Shown here in pieces: positions 1 through 7,018 of a stretch of DNA of 26,275 nt (the stretch's first letter is position 1; each line of letters opens with the position of its first letter). This stretch comes from an uncultured Sutterella sp. (lineage in GTDB: Bacteria; Pseudomonadota; Gammaproteobacteria; Burkholderiales; Burkholderiaceae_F): positions 1-26,275 of the forward strand of contig CABUOH010000002.1 of assembly GCA_902493085.1 (NCBI GenBank), read 5' to 3'. A program made the translations under genes and the position numbers. Below the pieces are notes generated by a model. It did not search any database and was not told where the DNA came from. It saw only the letters and a list, made by a program, of their open reading frames with translations.

Positions 1-629
1 GTGCGGACCAAAGCTCCGCCCACGAACTTGAGGACCAGAATCAGGGCCATCGGAATCCAGACCTTCACTGTAAAGAGCGTGAAGAGGCCGGAGACGGTGG
101 AGTAGTAGTTGGCCACACAGCCTGCGCCCGCATACTGCCAAGCGCAGATCGTCACGAGATTCTTCGTCGTGATGCGGCCTTCGTCATGCAGGGCGCGCGT
201 GATGGCGGCGCCGCCGTCGGTTGACTGAAGGTCTGTGATGAGTGCGAGGCCCGTGTAGCCCGGTACGCCGAGAATCGGCTTGAGAAGCGGCGTCAGAATG
301 ACCTGCGCCGCACGCAGAGCGCCGTAGAAGGAGAGCACCTCGATGAGGCCCATGGCGAGCATGACGCCCGGGAACAGATTGAGGGAGAAGAGGAAGCCCG
401 CTCGAGCGCTGAGACCGCCCGAACCCTGGAAGTTGCTGGCCGAGCCGGCGATCGTGCCGTACTGGCCGATGAGAGTCGTGTAGTCAAAGGCGCCGAGCCA
501 TTTATAGGCATCGGGCATCTTGTAGAAAACGCCGGAGAAGATGATGATGGCGAGCGCCAGCGCTATGTATGCGCCGAAACCCACCTTCGGATTCTCCTCG
601 CAGGCAGTCTGAGTCTTGGAATCCGCCAT
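1..629 (-). CDS. Nucleoside-recognition (Gate) domain membrane protein, partial
   Basis: The first 209 residues are visible; the gene runs off the left edge of the window, so its C-terminus is missing. After a short polar N-terminus (MADSKTQ...) there is a hydrophobic helix at about residues 18-38, another hydrophobic block near residues 75-100 (sequence around FSLNLFPGVMLAMG), then a Gly/Pro-rich stretch (PLLKPILGVPGYTG, followed by STDGGAAI) that looks like the nucleoside-recognition/Gate domain of the YjiH/SpmA type. Proteins of this family are inner-membrane proteins whose substrates are mostly unproven. The start at 629 is the first ATG of the frame and is preceded by a modest AGGA about 10 bases upstream. 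The family call rests on my reading of the domain and the substrate is unknown. It lies downstream of rplT on the same strand but behind a strong terminator, so it is probably a separate unit. Confidence 0.6.
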   Translation of the reverse strand, partial: MADSKTQTACEENPKVGFGAYIALALAIIIFSGVFYKMPDAYKWLGAFDYTTLIGQYGTIAGSASNFQGSGGLSARAGFLFSLNLFPGVMLAMGLIEVLSFYGALRAAQVILTPLLKPILGVPGYTGLALITDLQSTDGGAAITRALHDEGRITTKNLVTICAWQYAGAGCVANYYSTVSGLFTLFTVKVWIPMALILVLKFVGGALVR

Positions 630-1066
630 GAGTTGTTGTCCTATACGGAGGGAGGATTGAATGAAAAGACGATTTAATCGTTCTTCTATGAGAGGCATCC
701 CAACGCCGATGGGGAACCATCGTCAGGGTTTACCACGCATCGCAGTATACCTAGCCCTACTTCCCGTCTGCCTCGGGCATTTGTCGTAATCACATCCGGA
801 TTCGAACAAAATGTCGCGAGTTTCCACCATTGAAAATTCCAGAAATTCAACCACTTGAAACCAACACCGGGCATCAGGCGCATCGCTCTCGACGTTCGTC
901 TAGGCAGAATAACCTAAGGGAAATTCTGAAGCATTCCGCAGTCAGCTGTGGTTCGAACACGGACAAAAAAAGAGACCCGGCACCAAACCGAGTCTCTTCT
1001 TTGCTCAAAGCTTTCGGATATAAGCCAAATGGTCAAACTCAACCATCCGTCCGAACATGCTTCGAA
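630..1066. other. Intergenic region without a recognised gene
   Basis: This 437-base gap separates the Gate-domain gene from rplT. It holds the rplT terminator at 964-996. The rest (630-963) must contain the promoter of the Gate-domain gene, but I see no convincing -35/-10 pair, repeat or RNA gene. Short open frames crossing it have no family signature and no good ribosome binding site. Confidence 0.6.
964..996 (-). terminator. Rho-independent terminator after rplT
   Basis: Read on the minus strand, AGAGACTCGG pairs with CCGGGTCTCT (10 bp with one G-T wobble) around a 7-base loop and is followed directly by seven T. It ends the thrS-infC-rpmI-rplT operon about 70 bases past the rplT stop. 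Confidence 0.9.
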
Positions 1067-1417
1067 TTAGGCACCCTTGACCTGATTGACGAGGGAGGCA
1101 AAACCTTCCTTGTCGAAGATGGCCATGTCGGACAGAACCTTGCGGTCGAGACCGATGCCGGCCTTCTTGAGGCCGTTCATGAACACGGAGTAGGTCATGC
1201 CGTTGGCGCGGGCGCCGGCATTGATACGGGCGATCCACAGACGGCGGAACGTACCCTTCTTGTCGCGACGGTCACGATAAGCGTACTGACCGGCGCGCAT
1301 GACAGCCTGCTTGGCAACGCGGTAGACGTTGTTGCGGCGGAGGCTGAAGCCCTTGGAGAGGGCAAAAACTTTCTTATGACGGGCACGAGCCGTCACACCA
1401 CGCTTAACTCGGGGCAT
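1067..1417 (-). CDS. rplT: 50S ribosomal protein L20 (bL20)
   Basis: Large-subunit ribosomal protein that binds 23S rRNA early in 50S assembly. The 116-residue product has the typical basic N-terminus (MPRVKRGVTARARHKK) and the conserved FRRLWIARINAGAR block near the middle; E. coli L20 has 118 residues. It is the last gene of thrS-infC-rpmI-rplT, 18 bases after rpmI, with a strong AAAGGAG ribosome binding site. In E. coli L20 also represses its own operon by binding mRNA ahead of rpmI. A hairpin lies in the equivalent place here (1720-1752), but whether L20 uses it is inference. Confidence 0.98.
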   Translation of the reverse strand: MPRVKRGVTARARHKKVFALSKGFSLRRNNVYRVAKQAVMRAGQYAYRDRRDKKGTFRRLWIARINAGARANGMTYSVFMNGLKKAGIGLDRKVLSDMAIFDKEGFASLVNQVKGA

Positions 1418-1435
1418 CTTCTATATCTCCTTTGA

Positions 1436-1633
1436 TTAGGCGTAAGGCAGCATGCGGCGCACGGACGCGATATCCGATTCGTGGATATCGACCATGCCAC
1501 GGAGCTGGCGCTTGTTCTTCGTCGTACGCTTCGTAAGGATATGACGCTTCGTAGCGTGGGCACGCTTGATCGAGCCGCTGGCGCGCGGCTTGAAACGCTT
1601 GGCGGCAGCGCGCTTAGTCTTCATCTTCGGCAT
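1436..1633 (-). CDS. rpmI: 50S ribosomal protein L35 (bL35)
   Basis: Small basic ribosomal protein of 65 residues, the usual length for L35. It begins MPKMKTKRAAAKRFK and contains the conserved HILTKRTTKNKRQLRG region. The ATG at 1633 is preceded by AAAGAGGT. It sits between infC and rplT as in most bacteria. The 166-base gap to infC is long for this operon and holds a terminator-like hairpin, so rpmI-rplT expression may be partly uncoupled from infC. Confidence 0.98.
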   Translation of the reverse strand: MPKMKTKRAAAKRFKPRASGSIKRAHATKRHILTKRTTKNKRQLRGMVDIHESDIASVRRMLPYA

Positions 1634-1719
1634 TTGCCGTTACCTCTTTATTTGATGAACCACAGGCGCCCCGTCAAAACAACGGGATCTTTCTCAAGCC
1701 CGAGGCTCACTTGTTATCC

Positions 1720-1752
1720 AAAAACGGACCGCCGTTACAGCGGTCCGTTTTT
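1720..1752 (-). terminator. Perfect terminator-like hairpin between infC and rpmI
   Basis: AAAAACGGACCGC (1720-1732) and GCGGTCCGTTTTT (1740-1752) form a perfect 13-bp stem around a 7-base loop. Because it ends in an A/T run on both sides it has the shape of an intrinsic terminator in either direction. It lies inside the thrS-infC-rpmI-rplT operon, so it is probably a partial terminator or attenuator for rpmI-rplT, possibly linked to L20 autoregulation. A smaller stem (CCCGT 1670-1674 with ACGGG 1682-1686) lies between it and the rpmI start. Confidence 0.75.
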
Positions 1753-1799
1753 CGGGAAAGCAGGATTCTACCTCAAATTTGAAGCAGTGTGTGAAAAAA

Positions 1800-2321
1800 T
1801 CACTTTTTCTTTTTAGGAGCCAGCACCATGATCATCTGGCGGCCTTCGAGCTTGGGCTGATGTTCAACCTGAGCCACTTCGGCGAGTTCCGTGCGTATGC
1901 GGTCCATAAGATCCATGCCGAACTGCTGGTGAGCCATTTCACGGCCGCGATAACGCAGCGTGACCTTGGCCTTGTCGCCGTCGTTGAGGAACCGAACCAG
2001 CGAACGGAGCTTCGTCTGGAAGTCGTTTTCGTCCGTCACCGGGCGGAACTTCACCTCCTTGACCTGAATCACCTTTTGCTTGGCCTTGGCTTCCTGAGCC
2101 TTCTTCTGTTCCTGATAACGGAACTTGCCGTAATCCATCAGGCGGCAGACCGGAGGCTGAGCATTCGGCGCAACCTCAACGAGGTCGACGTCTGCGTCCT
2201 CAGCCATGCGCAGGGCTTCCGCGGTGCGGACAATGCCGATCTGGGCGCCGTCGACGCCGGTCAGTCGGACCTCAGGAACTCGGATCTCACCATTGATCCG
2301 ATGCTTGCGATCTTGTGCTAT
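1800..2321 (-). CDS. infC: Translation initiation factor IF-3, with ATA start codon
   Basis: IF-3 binds the 30S subunit, blocks premature 50S joining and checks start-codon fidelity. Read from 2321 the product has 173 residues (E. coli 180). It opens with the IF-3 N-terminal signature RINGEIRVPEVRLTG and continues through CRLMDYGKFRYQEQKK into the C-terminal domain ending in a Lys run. The frame has no ATG, GTG or TTG before Met39 and an in-frame TAG lies just upstream. The codon placed 6 bases after AGGAG is ATA at 2319-2321. IF-3 genes typically use rare starts (AUU in E. coli), which lets IF-3 limit its own translation, and the same is inferred here. ATT at 2325-2327 is the only other candidate but touches the AGGAG. 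It follows thrS by 29 bases. Confidence 0.93.
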   Translation of the reverse strand: MAQDRKHRINGEIRVPEVRLTGVDGAQIGIVRTAEALRMAEDADVDLVEVAPNAQPPVCRLMDYGKFRYQEQKKAQEAKAKQKVIQVKEVKFRPVTDENDFQTKLRSLVRFLNDGDKAKVTLRYRGREMAHQQFGMDLMDRIRTELAEVAQVEHQPKLEGRQMIMVLAPKKKK

Positions 2322-2350
2322 GACAATCTCCTAAATCGTTAGTTTTGCGG

Positions 2351-4270
2351 TTAATGCGCAAAAGGCGAGCGGCTCTCGTCCTCCTGCTTGATCATTGCGA
2401 TGAAGTCATCGAGCTTGATCGAGCCGAGGTCCTTGCCGCCGCGGGCGCGAACCGCCACGCAACCGGCCTGCTTTTCCTTCTCGCCCACGACGAGAATGTA
2501 CGGAATCTTCTGCAGGCTCAATTCGCGGATTTTATAGTTAATTTTTTCGCTGCGCAAATCAGACTGCACGCGAATGCGGGCAGCATGAAGCTTGGCAGCA
2601 ACTTCAGCGGCATAGTCCTTCTGGGCATCCGTGATGCAGGCAACGGCGCACTGCACCGGCGAGAGCCAGGTCGGGAAGGCGCCGGCGTATTCCTCAATCA
2701 GCATGCCGATCCAGCGTTCAAGCGAACCGAGGATGGCTCGGTGAAGCATGACCGGAATCTTGCGGGTGTTGTCTTCGGCGACATATTCGGCGCCGAGACG
2801 ACCCGGCATCTGGAAGTCCACCTGGATGGTGCCGCACTGCCAGGAACGCCCCAGACAGTCCTTAAGATGATATTCGATCTTGGGACCGTAGAAGGCGCCT
2901 TCGCCTGCCAGAATTTCATACTTGATGCCGAGGGCGTCAAGACTCTGCATCAGGGCATGTTCGGCCTTGTCCCAGACGGCATCCTCGCCGATGCGCATTT
3001 CAGGACGGGTGGCGACCTTGTAGGCGATCTCGGTAAACCCGAAGGCCTTGTAGACATCCTTGACGAGCTTCGTGAAGGCTTCGCACTCGGAGAGGATCTG
3101 GTCTTCCGTGCAGAAAATGTGACCGTCGTCCTGAGTAAAGCCGCGCACTCGCATCATGCCGTGCAGCGAACCGGAAGGCTCGTTGCGGTGGCACTGGCCG
3201 AATTCGCCGAGACGGAACGGCAGATCGCGGTAGCTGCGAAGCGCGCAGTTGAAGATCTGGATATGGCCCGGGCAGTTCATCGGCTTGAGCGCGTAGTAGC
3301 GGTTTTCGGACTCGGTCGTGAACATGTTGTCGCGATACTTGGCCCAGTGCCCGGAGCGCTCCCAGAGCGAGCGATCGAGAAGCTGAGGCGCCTTGACTTC
3401 ACCGTAACCGTTGTCCTGATAAATGCGGCGCATGTACTGCTCGATCACCTGCCAGAGCGCCCATCCCTTCGGATGCCAGAAAATCATGCCCGGCGCCTCA
3501 TCCTGAAGGTGGAAAAGGTCGAGCTCGCGACCCAAGCGGCGATGGTCGCGCTTTTCAGCCTCTTCAAGCATCGTAAGATAGGCCTTGAGGTCGTCCTTCG
3601 TGGCCCAGGCGGTGCCGTAGATGCGCTGCAGCATTTCGTTCTTGGAGTCGCCGCGCCAGTAGGCGCCGGCCACCTTCATCAGGCGGTGCACCTTGAGGAC
3701 ACCCGTGGAGGGCACGTGAGGACCGCGGCAGAGGTCCGTGAAGTCGCCCTGGCGATAAAGCGAGATCGTTTCGCCCTGCGGAATGGCTTCGATGAGCTCG
3801 GCCTTGTACTTCTCGCCAAGATCCGTGAAGAACTTGACGGCCTCGTCGCGGGACATCTCGATGCGCTCGATCTTGAGGTTGCGCTTGACGATCTCGTCCA
3901 TGCGGGCCTCAATGGCCTTGAGGTCGTCCGGCGTGAACGCACGACTGTAGGAGAAGTCGTAGTAGAAGCCGTTTTCAACGGCCGGCCCGATCGTCACCTG
4001 GGCTTCCGGATAGAGCTCCTTGACGGCCTGAGCCATCAGATGAGCGGTCGAGTGGCGGATGATTTCAACACCTTCGGCATCGCGTCCCGTAATGATGGCG
4101 AGCTGAGCGTCCTTGTCGATCACATGGGAGAGATCGACGAGCTTGCCGTCTACGCGGCCGGCGAGAGCGGCCTTGGCCAGACCTGCACCGATGTTGGCGG
4201 CGACATCGGCCACGGTGACGGCGGCGGCGAATTCTCGCTTGGAGCCGTCCGGAAGGGTAATTGCAACCAT
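2351..4270 (-). CDS. thrS: Threonine--tRNA ligase (class II)
   Basis: Charges tRNA-Thr with threonine in the cytoplasm. The 639 residues (E. coli 642) show the TGS domain at about 1-62 and the editing domain with HSTAH (73-77) plus C181/H185. The class II catalytic core has zinc ligands C333 (MNCPGH), H384 (DDGHIF) and H510 (VMLHRA), and the anticodon-binding domain lies at the C-terminus. The ATG at 4270 follows GAGG. It is the first protein gene of thrS-infC-rpmI-rplT. Only 24 bases separate the start from the T-run of an upstream terminator, too little for a separate promoter, so it is probably reached by readthrough from the tRNA-Val promoters through a Thr-rich leader (4295-4419). That suggests threonine-dependent attenuation. 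Confidence 0.98.
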   Translation of the reverse strand: MVAITLPDGSKREFAAAVTVADVAANIGAGLAKAALAGRVDGKLVDLSHVIDKDAQLAIITGRDAEGVEIIRHSTAHLMAQAVKELYPEAQVTIGPAVENGFYYDFSYSRAFTPDDLKAIEARMDEIVKRNLKIERIEMSRDEAVKFFTDLGEKYKAELIEAIPQGETISLYRQGDFTDLCRGPHVPSTGVLKVHRLMKVAGAYWRGDSKNEMLQRIYGTAWATKDDLKAYLTMLEEAEKRDHRRLGRELDLFHLQDEAPGMIFWHPKGWALWQVIEQYMRRIYQDNGYGEVKAPQLLDRSLWERSGHWAKYRDNMFTTESENRYYALKPMNCPGHIQIFNCALRSYRDLPFRLGEFGQCHRNEPSGSLHGMMRVRGFTQDDGHIFCTEDQILSECEAFTKLVKDVYKAFGFTEIAYKVATRPEMRIGEDAVWDKAEHALMQSLDALGIKYEILAGEGAFYGPKIEYHLKDCLGRSWQCGTIQVDFQMPGRLGAEYVAEDNTRKIPVMLHRAILGSLERWIGMLIEEYAGAFPTWLSPVQCAVACITDAQKDYAAEVAAKLHAARIRVQSDLRSEKINYKIRELSLQKIPYILVVGEKEKQAGCVAVRARGGKDLGSIKLDDFIAMIKQEDESRSPFAH

Positions 4271-4294
4271 TTTTAACCTCGTTTTCTACAGGCG

Positions 4295-4323
4295 AAAAAA
4301 AAGTGCGGACATGAGCCGCACTT
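4295..4323 (-). terminator. Terminator in the thrS leader (proposed attenuator)
   Basis: On the minus strand AAGTGCGG (4323-4316) pairs perfectly with CCGCACTT (4308-4301) around a 7-base loop and is followed by a run of eight T (4302-4295), the first two being the end of the stem. It ends 24 bases before the thrS ATG. It could simply end the tRNA-Val transcript, but a competing 10-bp helix, GGGCGUGAGC (4366-4357) with GCUCAUGUCC (4316-4307), overlaps its loop and upper stem as an antiterminator would. Confidence 0.85.
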
Positions 4324-4356
4324 CTTTGCCTTGGACATTTTGTTGGACAACGTTCC

Positions 4357-4388
4357 GCTCACGCCCTCAATTTCTTAAAGAGAGGGTG
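4357..4388 (-). promoter_or_regulatory. Alternative RNA stems of the proposed thrS attenuator
   Basis: Minus-strand CCCTC (4386-4382), at the end of the leader ORF, pairs with GAGGG (4368-4364). The same GGG, extended to GGGCGUGAGC (4366-4357), can instead pair over 10 bp (two G-U) with GCUCAUGUCC inside the terminator. The first stem starts at the base after the three Thr codons, so a ribosome stalled there would mask it and favour the antiterminator. The pairings are visible; the mechanism is inferred. Confidence 0.55.
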
Positions 4389-4419
4389 TTGTTGTGCGAA
4401 AAGTCTGCAACGAAGACAT
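4375..4419 (-). CDS. Putative thrS leader peptide, Thr-rich, 14 residues
   Basis: A small ORF reads MSSLQTFRTTTPSL and stops with TAA. Four of 14 codons are threonine, three of them consecutive ACA codons (4395-4387). It lies between tRNA-Val and thrS, upstream of a terminator. This is the arrangement of amino-acid attenuators such as the thr operon leader or the pheST leader: when charged tRNA-Thr is scarce, ribosomes stall on the Thr codons and allow readthrough. The ATG is fixed by an in-frame TGA two codons upstream. The weak point is the ribosome binding site: only GGGA about 12 bases upstream. The bases just before the ATG (4431-4420) can also pair with 4352-4338 (TTTTGTTG with CAACAAAA plus AACG with CGTT), which would fold the whole ORF into one domain. 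Confidence 0.6.
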   Translation of the reverse strand: MSSLQTFRTTTPSL

Positions 4420-4446
4420 CGTTCAACAAAATCCCAAATAAAATTC

Positions 4447-4523
4447 TGGTAGGCACGATTGGATTCGAACCAACGACCCCCACCATGTCAAGGTGATGCT
4501 CTAACCAACTGAGCTACGTGCCT
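4447..4523 (-). tRNA. tRNA-Val (anticodon GAC), copy proximal to thrS
   Basis: The 77-base cloverleaf includes an encoded CCA at 4449-4447. The acceptor stem is AGGCACG with CGTGCCT, the anticodon stem TCACC with GGTGG, the anticodon loop TTGACAT (anticodon GAC) and the T-loop TTCGAAT. It is identical to the copy at 4618-4694. It has its own promoter at 4536-4564, and transcription past its 3' end enters the thrS leader. Confidence 0.97.
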
Positions 4524-4535
4524 GTCAAGGTTTTC

Positions 4536-4564
4536 ATTATGCCTGAGGCCTTGCCTATTTGCAA
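4536..4564 (-). promoter_or_regulatory. Promoter of the thrS-proximal tRNA-Val
   Basis: Minus strand: -35 TTGCAA (4564-4559), 17-base spacer, -10 CATAAT (4541-4536), about 12 bases before the tRNA. The sequence TCAGGCATAAT is shared exactly with the promoter of the other tRNA-Val copy. It is the nearest plausible promoter for thrS and its operon. Confidence 0.65.
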
Positions 4565-4617
4565 ACCTCAGCATCGACGGCCCCTGAACCGTCCCACACG
4601 GATTAGGAATATGTTCC

Positions 4618-4694
4618 TGGTAGGCACGATTGGATTCGAACCAACGACCCCCACCATGTCAAGGTGATGCTCTAACCAACTGAGCTACGTGCCT
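4618..4694 (-). tRNA. tRNA-Val (anticodon GAC), distal copy
   Basis: Identical in all 77 bases to the copy at 4447-4523, including the encoded CCA at 4620-4618. The two genes are 94 bases apart in the same direction and the gap contains a second promoter, so promoter and tRNA appear duplicated together. Confidence 0.97.
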
Positions 4695-4710
4695 GCCGTG
4701 TGAGAACGAA

Positions 4711-4738
4711 ATTATGCCTGATTTTTTCGAAAAAGCAA
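4711..4738 (-). promoter_or_regulatory. Promoter of the distal tRNA-Val
   Basis: Minus strand: -35 TTGCTT (4738-4733), 16-base spacer, -10 CATAAT (4716-4711), followed within 17 bases by the tRNA 5' end. The upstream flank is A/T-rich, as in a strong stable-RNA promoter. Confidence 0.65.
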
Positions 4739-4805
4739 GACCTCTTGAAAAATATTTTCGCAAAGGTTCACTTTAAAAACAGCCAAGCAAATGAGTTATA
4801 AGGAG

Positions 4806-4833
4806 AAAAAAGGCGGAAGGTCGCCCTTCCACC
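4806..4833 (-). terminator. Rho-independent terminator after relA
   Basis: Minus strand: GGTGGAAGG (4833-4825) pairs with CCTTCCGCC (4820-4812) with one wobble, GCGA tetraloop, followed by six T (4811-4806). It lies about 50 bases beyond the relA stop. Confidence 0.9.
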
Positions 4834-4884
4834 TAACATATTTACGGTATTTTATTTGTTACAAAGCCGTTGTCATCTCAGATC

Positions 4885-6996
4885 TCAGCAACGTCGAGCC
4901 GAGAGAACCCCCTTAAGTTCACGAATCGCCGTGAGCGACGAGGTCAGACTTGCGGCCGTCGGAATTTCGACCGTGAAGCGCATGTGCACATCGGACTTGA
5001 CCTTCTGGGAATTCATGCCCACAAGATTCTGCTTGGCCTTCATGAAGATTTCCGAAATGTCGCGGATAAGCCCCGGACGATCGGCGGCCACGACGAAGAC
5101 TTCCGCCGGGAAGACGCCGTCGCCTCCCCGGCCCCAACTCACCTCGATGAGCCGGCCGTGATCCTGCTCCGACATGTTTCGAATGTTCGGACAGTCGGCA
5201 CGATGAATCGTCACGCCTCGTCCTCGGGTGACGTAGCCCACGATTTCATCGGGCGGAACGGGGTGGCAGCAGCGCGCAAGCTGCGTGAGCAGAGAATCAA
5301 CCCCCACGACGAGCACGTCGCTCTTGCCCGTATTGCGGGACTGACGGATCAGAACCTCGTCAGGCTCGGCAGAGGCGGGCTTGGGCGGCTGCACGGCGGT
5401 GGCGAGCGCCGTCTGAGTGATCTCCTCCTTGCCGTAGGCAAGACAGAGTTCGTCAACGCCTTCGTACCCGAGACGCTTGGCAAGGTCCTCGAGCTTGACG
5501 GCCGTCTTGCCGAGCCGCGCGAGTTCCTTGTCGATCTTCTCTCGGCCCTGCGCGGTGAGCTCTGCGGTCTGCTGCGCATTGAACCACTGACGAACCTTGT
5601 TGCGGGTGCGGGGGCTTGCGGCAAAACCCTTGTCGGCGGAAAGCCAGTCGCGAGAGGGCTGGCCCACCTTGGCTGCAATGATCTCGACGGTCTGACCGGT
5701 CTCCAACTTGGTATTGAGCGGCACGAGGAGGCCGTCGACCTTGGCCCCCTTCGTGCGGTGGCCGAGCTGCGTATGCACCGCATAGGCGAAGTCGACGGGG
5801 GTTGCGCCCCGCGGCAGTTCGACAACTCGCCCCTGGGGCGTGAGCACATAGATGTGATCGTCCAGCACGGCTTCGCCCTCTGGCTGCCCATGACTCTGCA
5901 TGTCGCTGCCCCAGGCAAGGAGCTGACGCAGCCAGGCGACGCGCTGCTCCTCGGCGCTCGTGGCGCCGTTGGAGTTGCCTGCCTCCTTGTAGCGCCAGTG
6001 TGCGGCCACGCCGAGCTCCGCAAATTCGTGCATCGCCCGGGTTCGGATTTGAATTTCGAGCGGTCGGCCGGCCTTATCGGTCACGACCGTATGGAGCGAC
6101 TGATAGCCGTTGGGCTTGGGCTTGGCGATATAGTCGTCGTACTCTTTCGAAATGACGGGAAAATTCTCGTGCACGATGGAGAGCACCTGGTAGCACCGCT
6201 CGACCGTATCGACGATGATGCGCACGGCACGCACATCAAAAAGCTGGTCAAACCGCAGGTGCTTGCGCTGCATCTTCTTCCAGATTGAATAGATGTGCTT
6301 GGGCCGTCCCGAGACCTCAGCCTTGATGCCGTTTTCCTCAAGAAGGCCGCGGATGCGCAGCACCGCGCTCTGCATGAACTCGATGCGCTGCTCGCGCGAC
6401 TCATCGAGCTGCTGGGCAATCTCCCGGTACTCGGCCGGACGGGTGAAGCGAAGCGACAGGTCCTCAAGCTCCCACTTCAGCTGCCAGATGCCGAGTCGGT
6501 TTGCCAGAGGCGCATAAAGATCGAGCGTTTCGGCACCGAACTTCTCCGCGCCCTCACGTTTTGATGCGGCGAACCAGCGAAGCGTCTGCAGACGACTCGC
6601 GAGTTTGAGAAGCACGACGCGCATGTCCTTGCACATCGAGAGGAACATGCGCCGCATGGCTTCCACCTGATGCCGCGTATTGGCCTCTTCGTTTTCGGAA
6701 CGGGCGCGGCGGGAAAGCTCGTTGACTTGACCGAGCTCCTGCACGAGCCCATTGACGGCGGGACCGAAGCTTTTTTCGATCCAATCTCCGGAATTCTGGA
6801 TCACGGACGGCACGCAGAAAAGATAGGCTGCGCTGATGAGTTCCGGATCGTCCCTAACCTCTCTGAGAATGCCAGCGATGCCGTCGGCATGCTGCATGAC
6901 GTTCTCACCGGTCGGAAGGGTAAGGTCGCGATAGAGCGGCTCGACCATACTGCGCGCAAGCGAGACGTCTACGACCACGGCGGGCTTTTCCGACAT
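4885..6996 (-). CDS. relA: GTP pyrophosphokinase RelA, (p)ppGpp synthetase
   Basis: Ribosome-associated enzyme that transfers pyrophosphate from ATP to GTP/GDP to make (p)ppGpp during amino-acid starvation. The 703 residues show a degenerate HD region (about 30-140, lacking the HD hydrolase motif) and the synthetase domain (about 230-335). Next come a TGS domain (about 378-440) and a C-terminal ACT domain (about 620-703, GLIRDISEIFMKAKQNLVGM). The acidic motif EYDD at 285-288 is the RelA form; the bifunctional SpoT/Rel form has RFKD there. Together with the missing HD this makes it RelA rather than SpoT. The ATG at 6996 follows GGAGGAG. It is transcribed toward the tRNA-Val/thrS block but ends at its own terminator. 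Its leader carries a perfect 9-bp inverted repeat (7019-7049). Confidence 0.95.
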   Translation of the reverse strand: MSEKPAVVVDVSLARSMVEPLYRDLTLPTGENVMQHADGIAGILREVRDDPELISAAYLFCVPSVIQNSGDWIEKSFGPAVNGLVQELGQVNELSRRARSENEEANTRHQVEAMRRMFLSMCKDMRVVLLKLASRLQTLRWFAASKREGAEKFGAETLDLYAPLANRLGIWQLKWELEDLSLRFTRPAEYREIAQQLDESREQRIEFMQSAVLRIRGLLEENGIKAEVSGRPKHIYSIWKKMQRKHLRFDQLFDVRAVRIIVDTVERCYQVLSIVHENFPVISKEYDDYIAKPKPNGYQSLHTVVTDKAGRPLEIQIRTRAMHEFAELGVAAHWRYKEAGNSNGATSAEEQRVAWLRQLLAWGSDMQSHGQPEGEAVLDDHIYVLTPQGRVVELPRGATPVDFAYAVHTQLGHRTKGAKVDGLLVPLNTKLETGQTVEIIAAKVGQPSRDWLSADKGFAASPRTRNKVRQWFNAQQTAELTAQGREKIDKELARLGKTAVKLEDLAKRLGYEGVDELCLAYGKEEITQTALATAVQPPKPASAEPDEVLIRQSRNTGKSDVLVVGVDSLLTQLARCCHPVPPDEIVGYVTRGRGVTIHRADCPNIRNMSEQDHGRLIEVSWGRGGDGVFPAEVFVVAADRPGLIRDISEIFMKAKQNLVGMNSQKVKSDVHMRFTVEIPTAASLTSSLTAIRELKGVLSARRC

Positions 6997-7018
6997 TTCT
7001 ATTTTTCTCCTCCAGGCG

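Noticed and set aside
686..883. A 65-codon minus-strand frame in the rplT/Gate-gene gap
   Set aside because: No good ribosome binding site, no family character; the gap looks non-coding.
950..962. GGTTCGAAC motif suggesting a tRNA T-arm
   Set aside because: The flanking bases do not form a T-stem and no acceptor or anticodon arm can be built; it is a chance TTCGAA palindrome.
2345..4276. A 643-codon open frame on the plus strand opposite thrS
   Set aside because: It is the antisense shadow of a fully conserved thrS in GC-rich DNA; the product has no family signature.
4870..6288. A 472-codon open frame on the plus strand opposite relA
   Set aside because: Antisense shadow of relA without ribosome binding site or domain.
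4885..6996. SpoT (bifunctional hydrolase/synthetase) as identity of the relA gene
   Set aside because: The HD hydrolase motif is missing and the synthetase motif is the acidic EYDD type of RelA.
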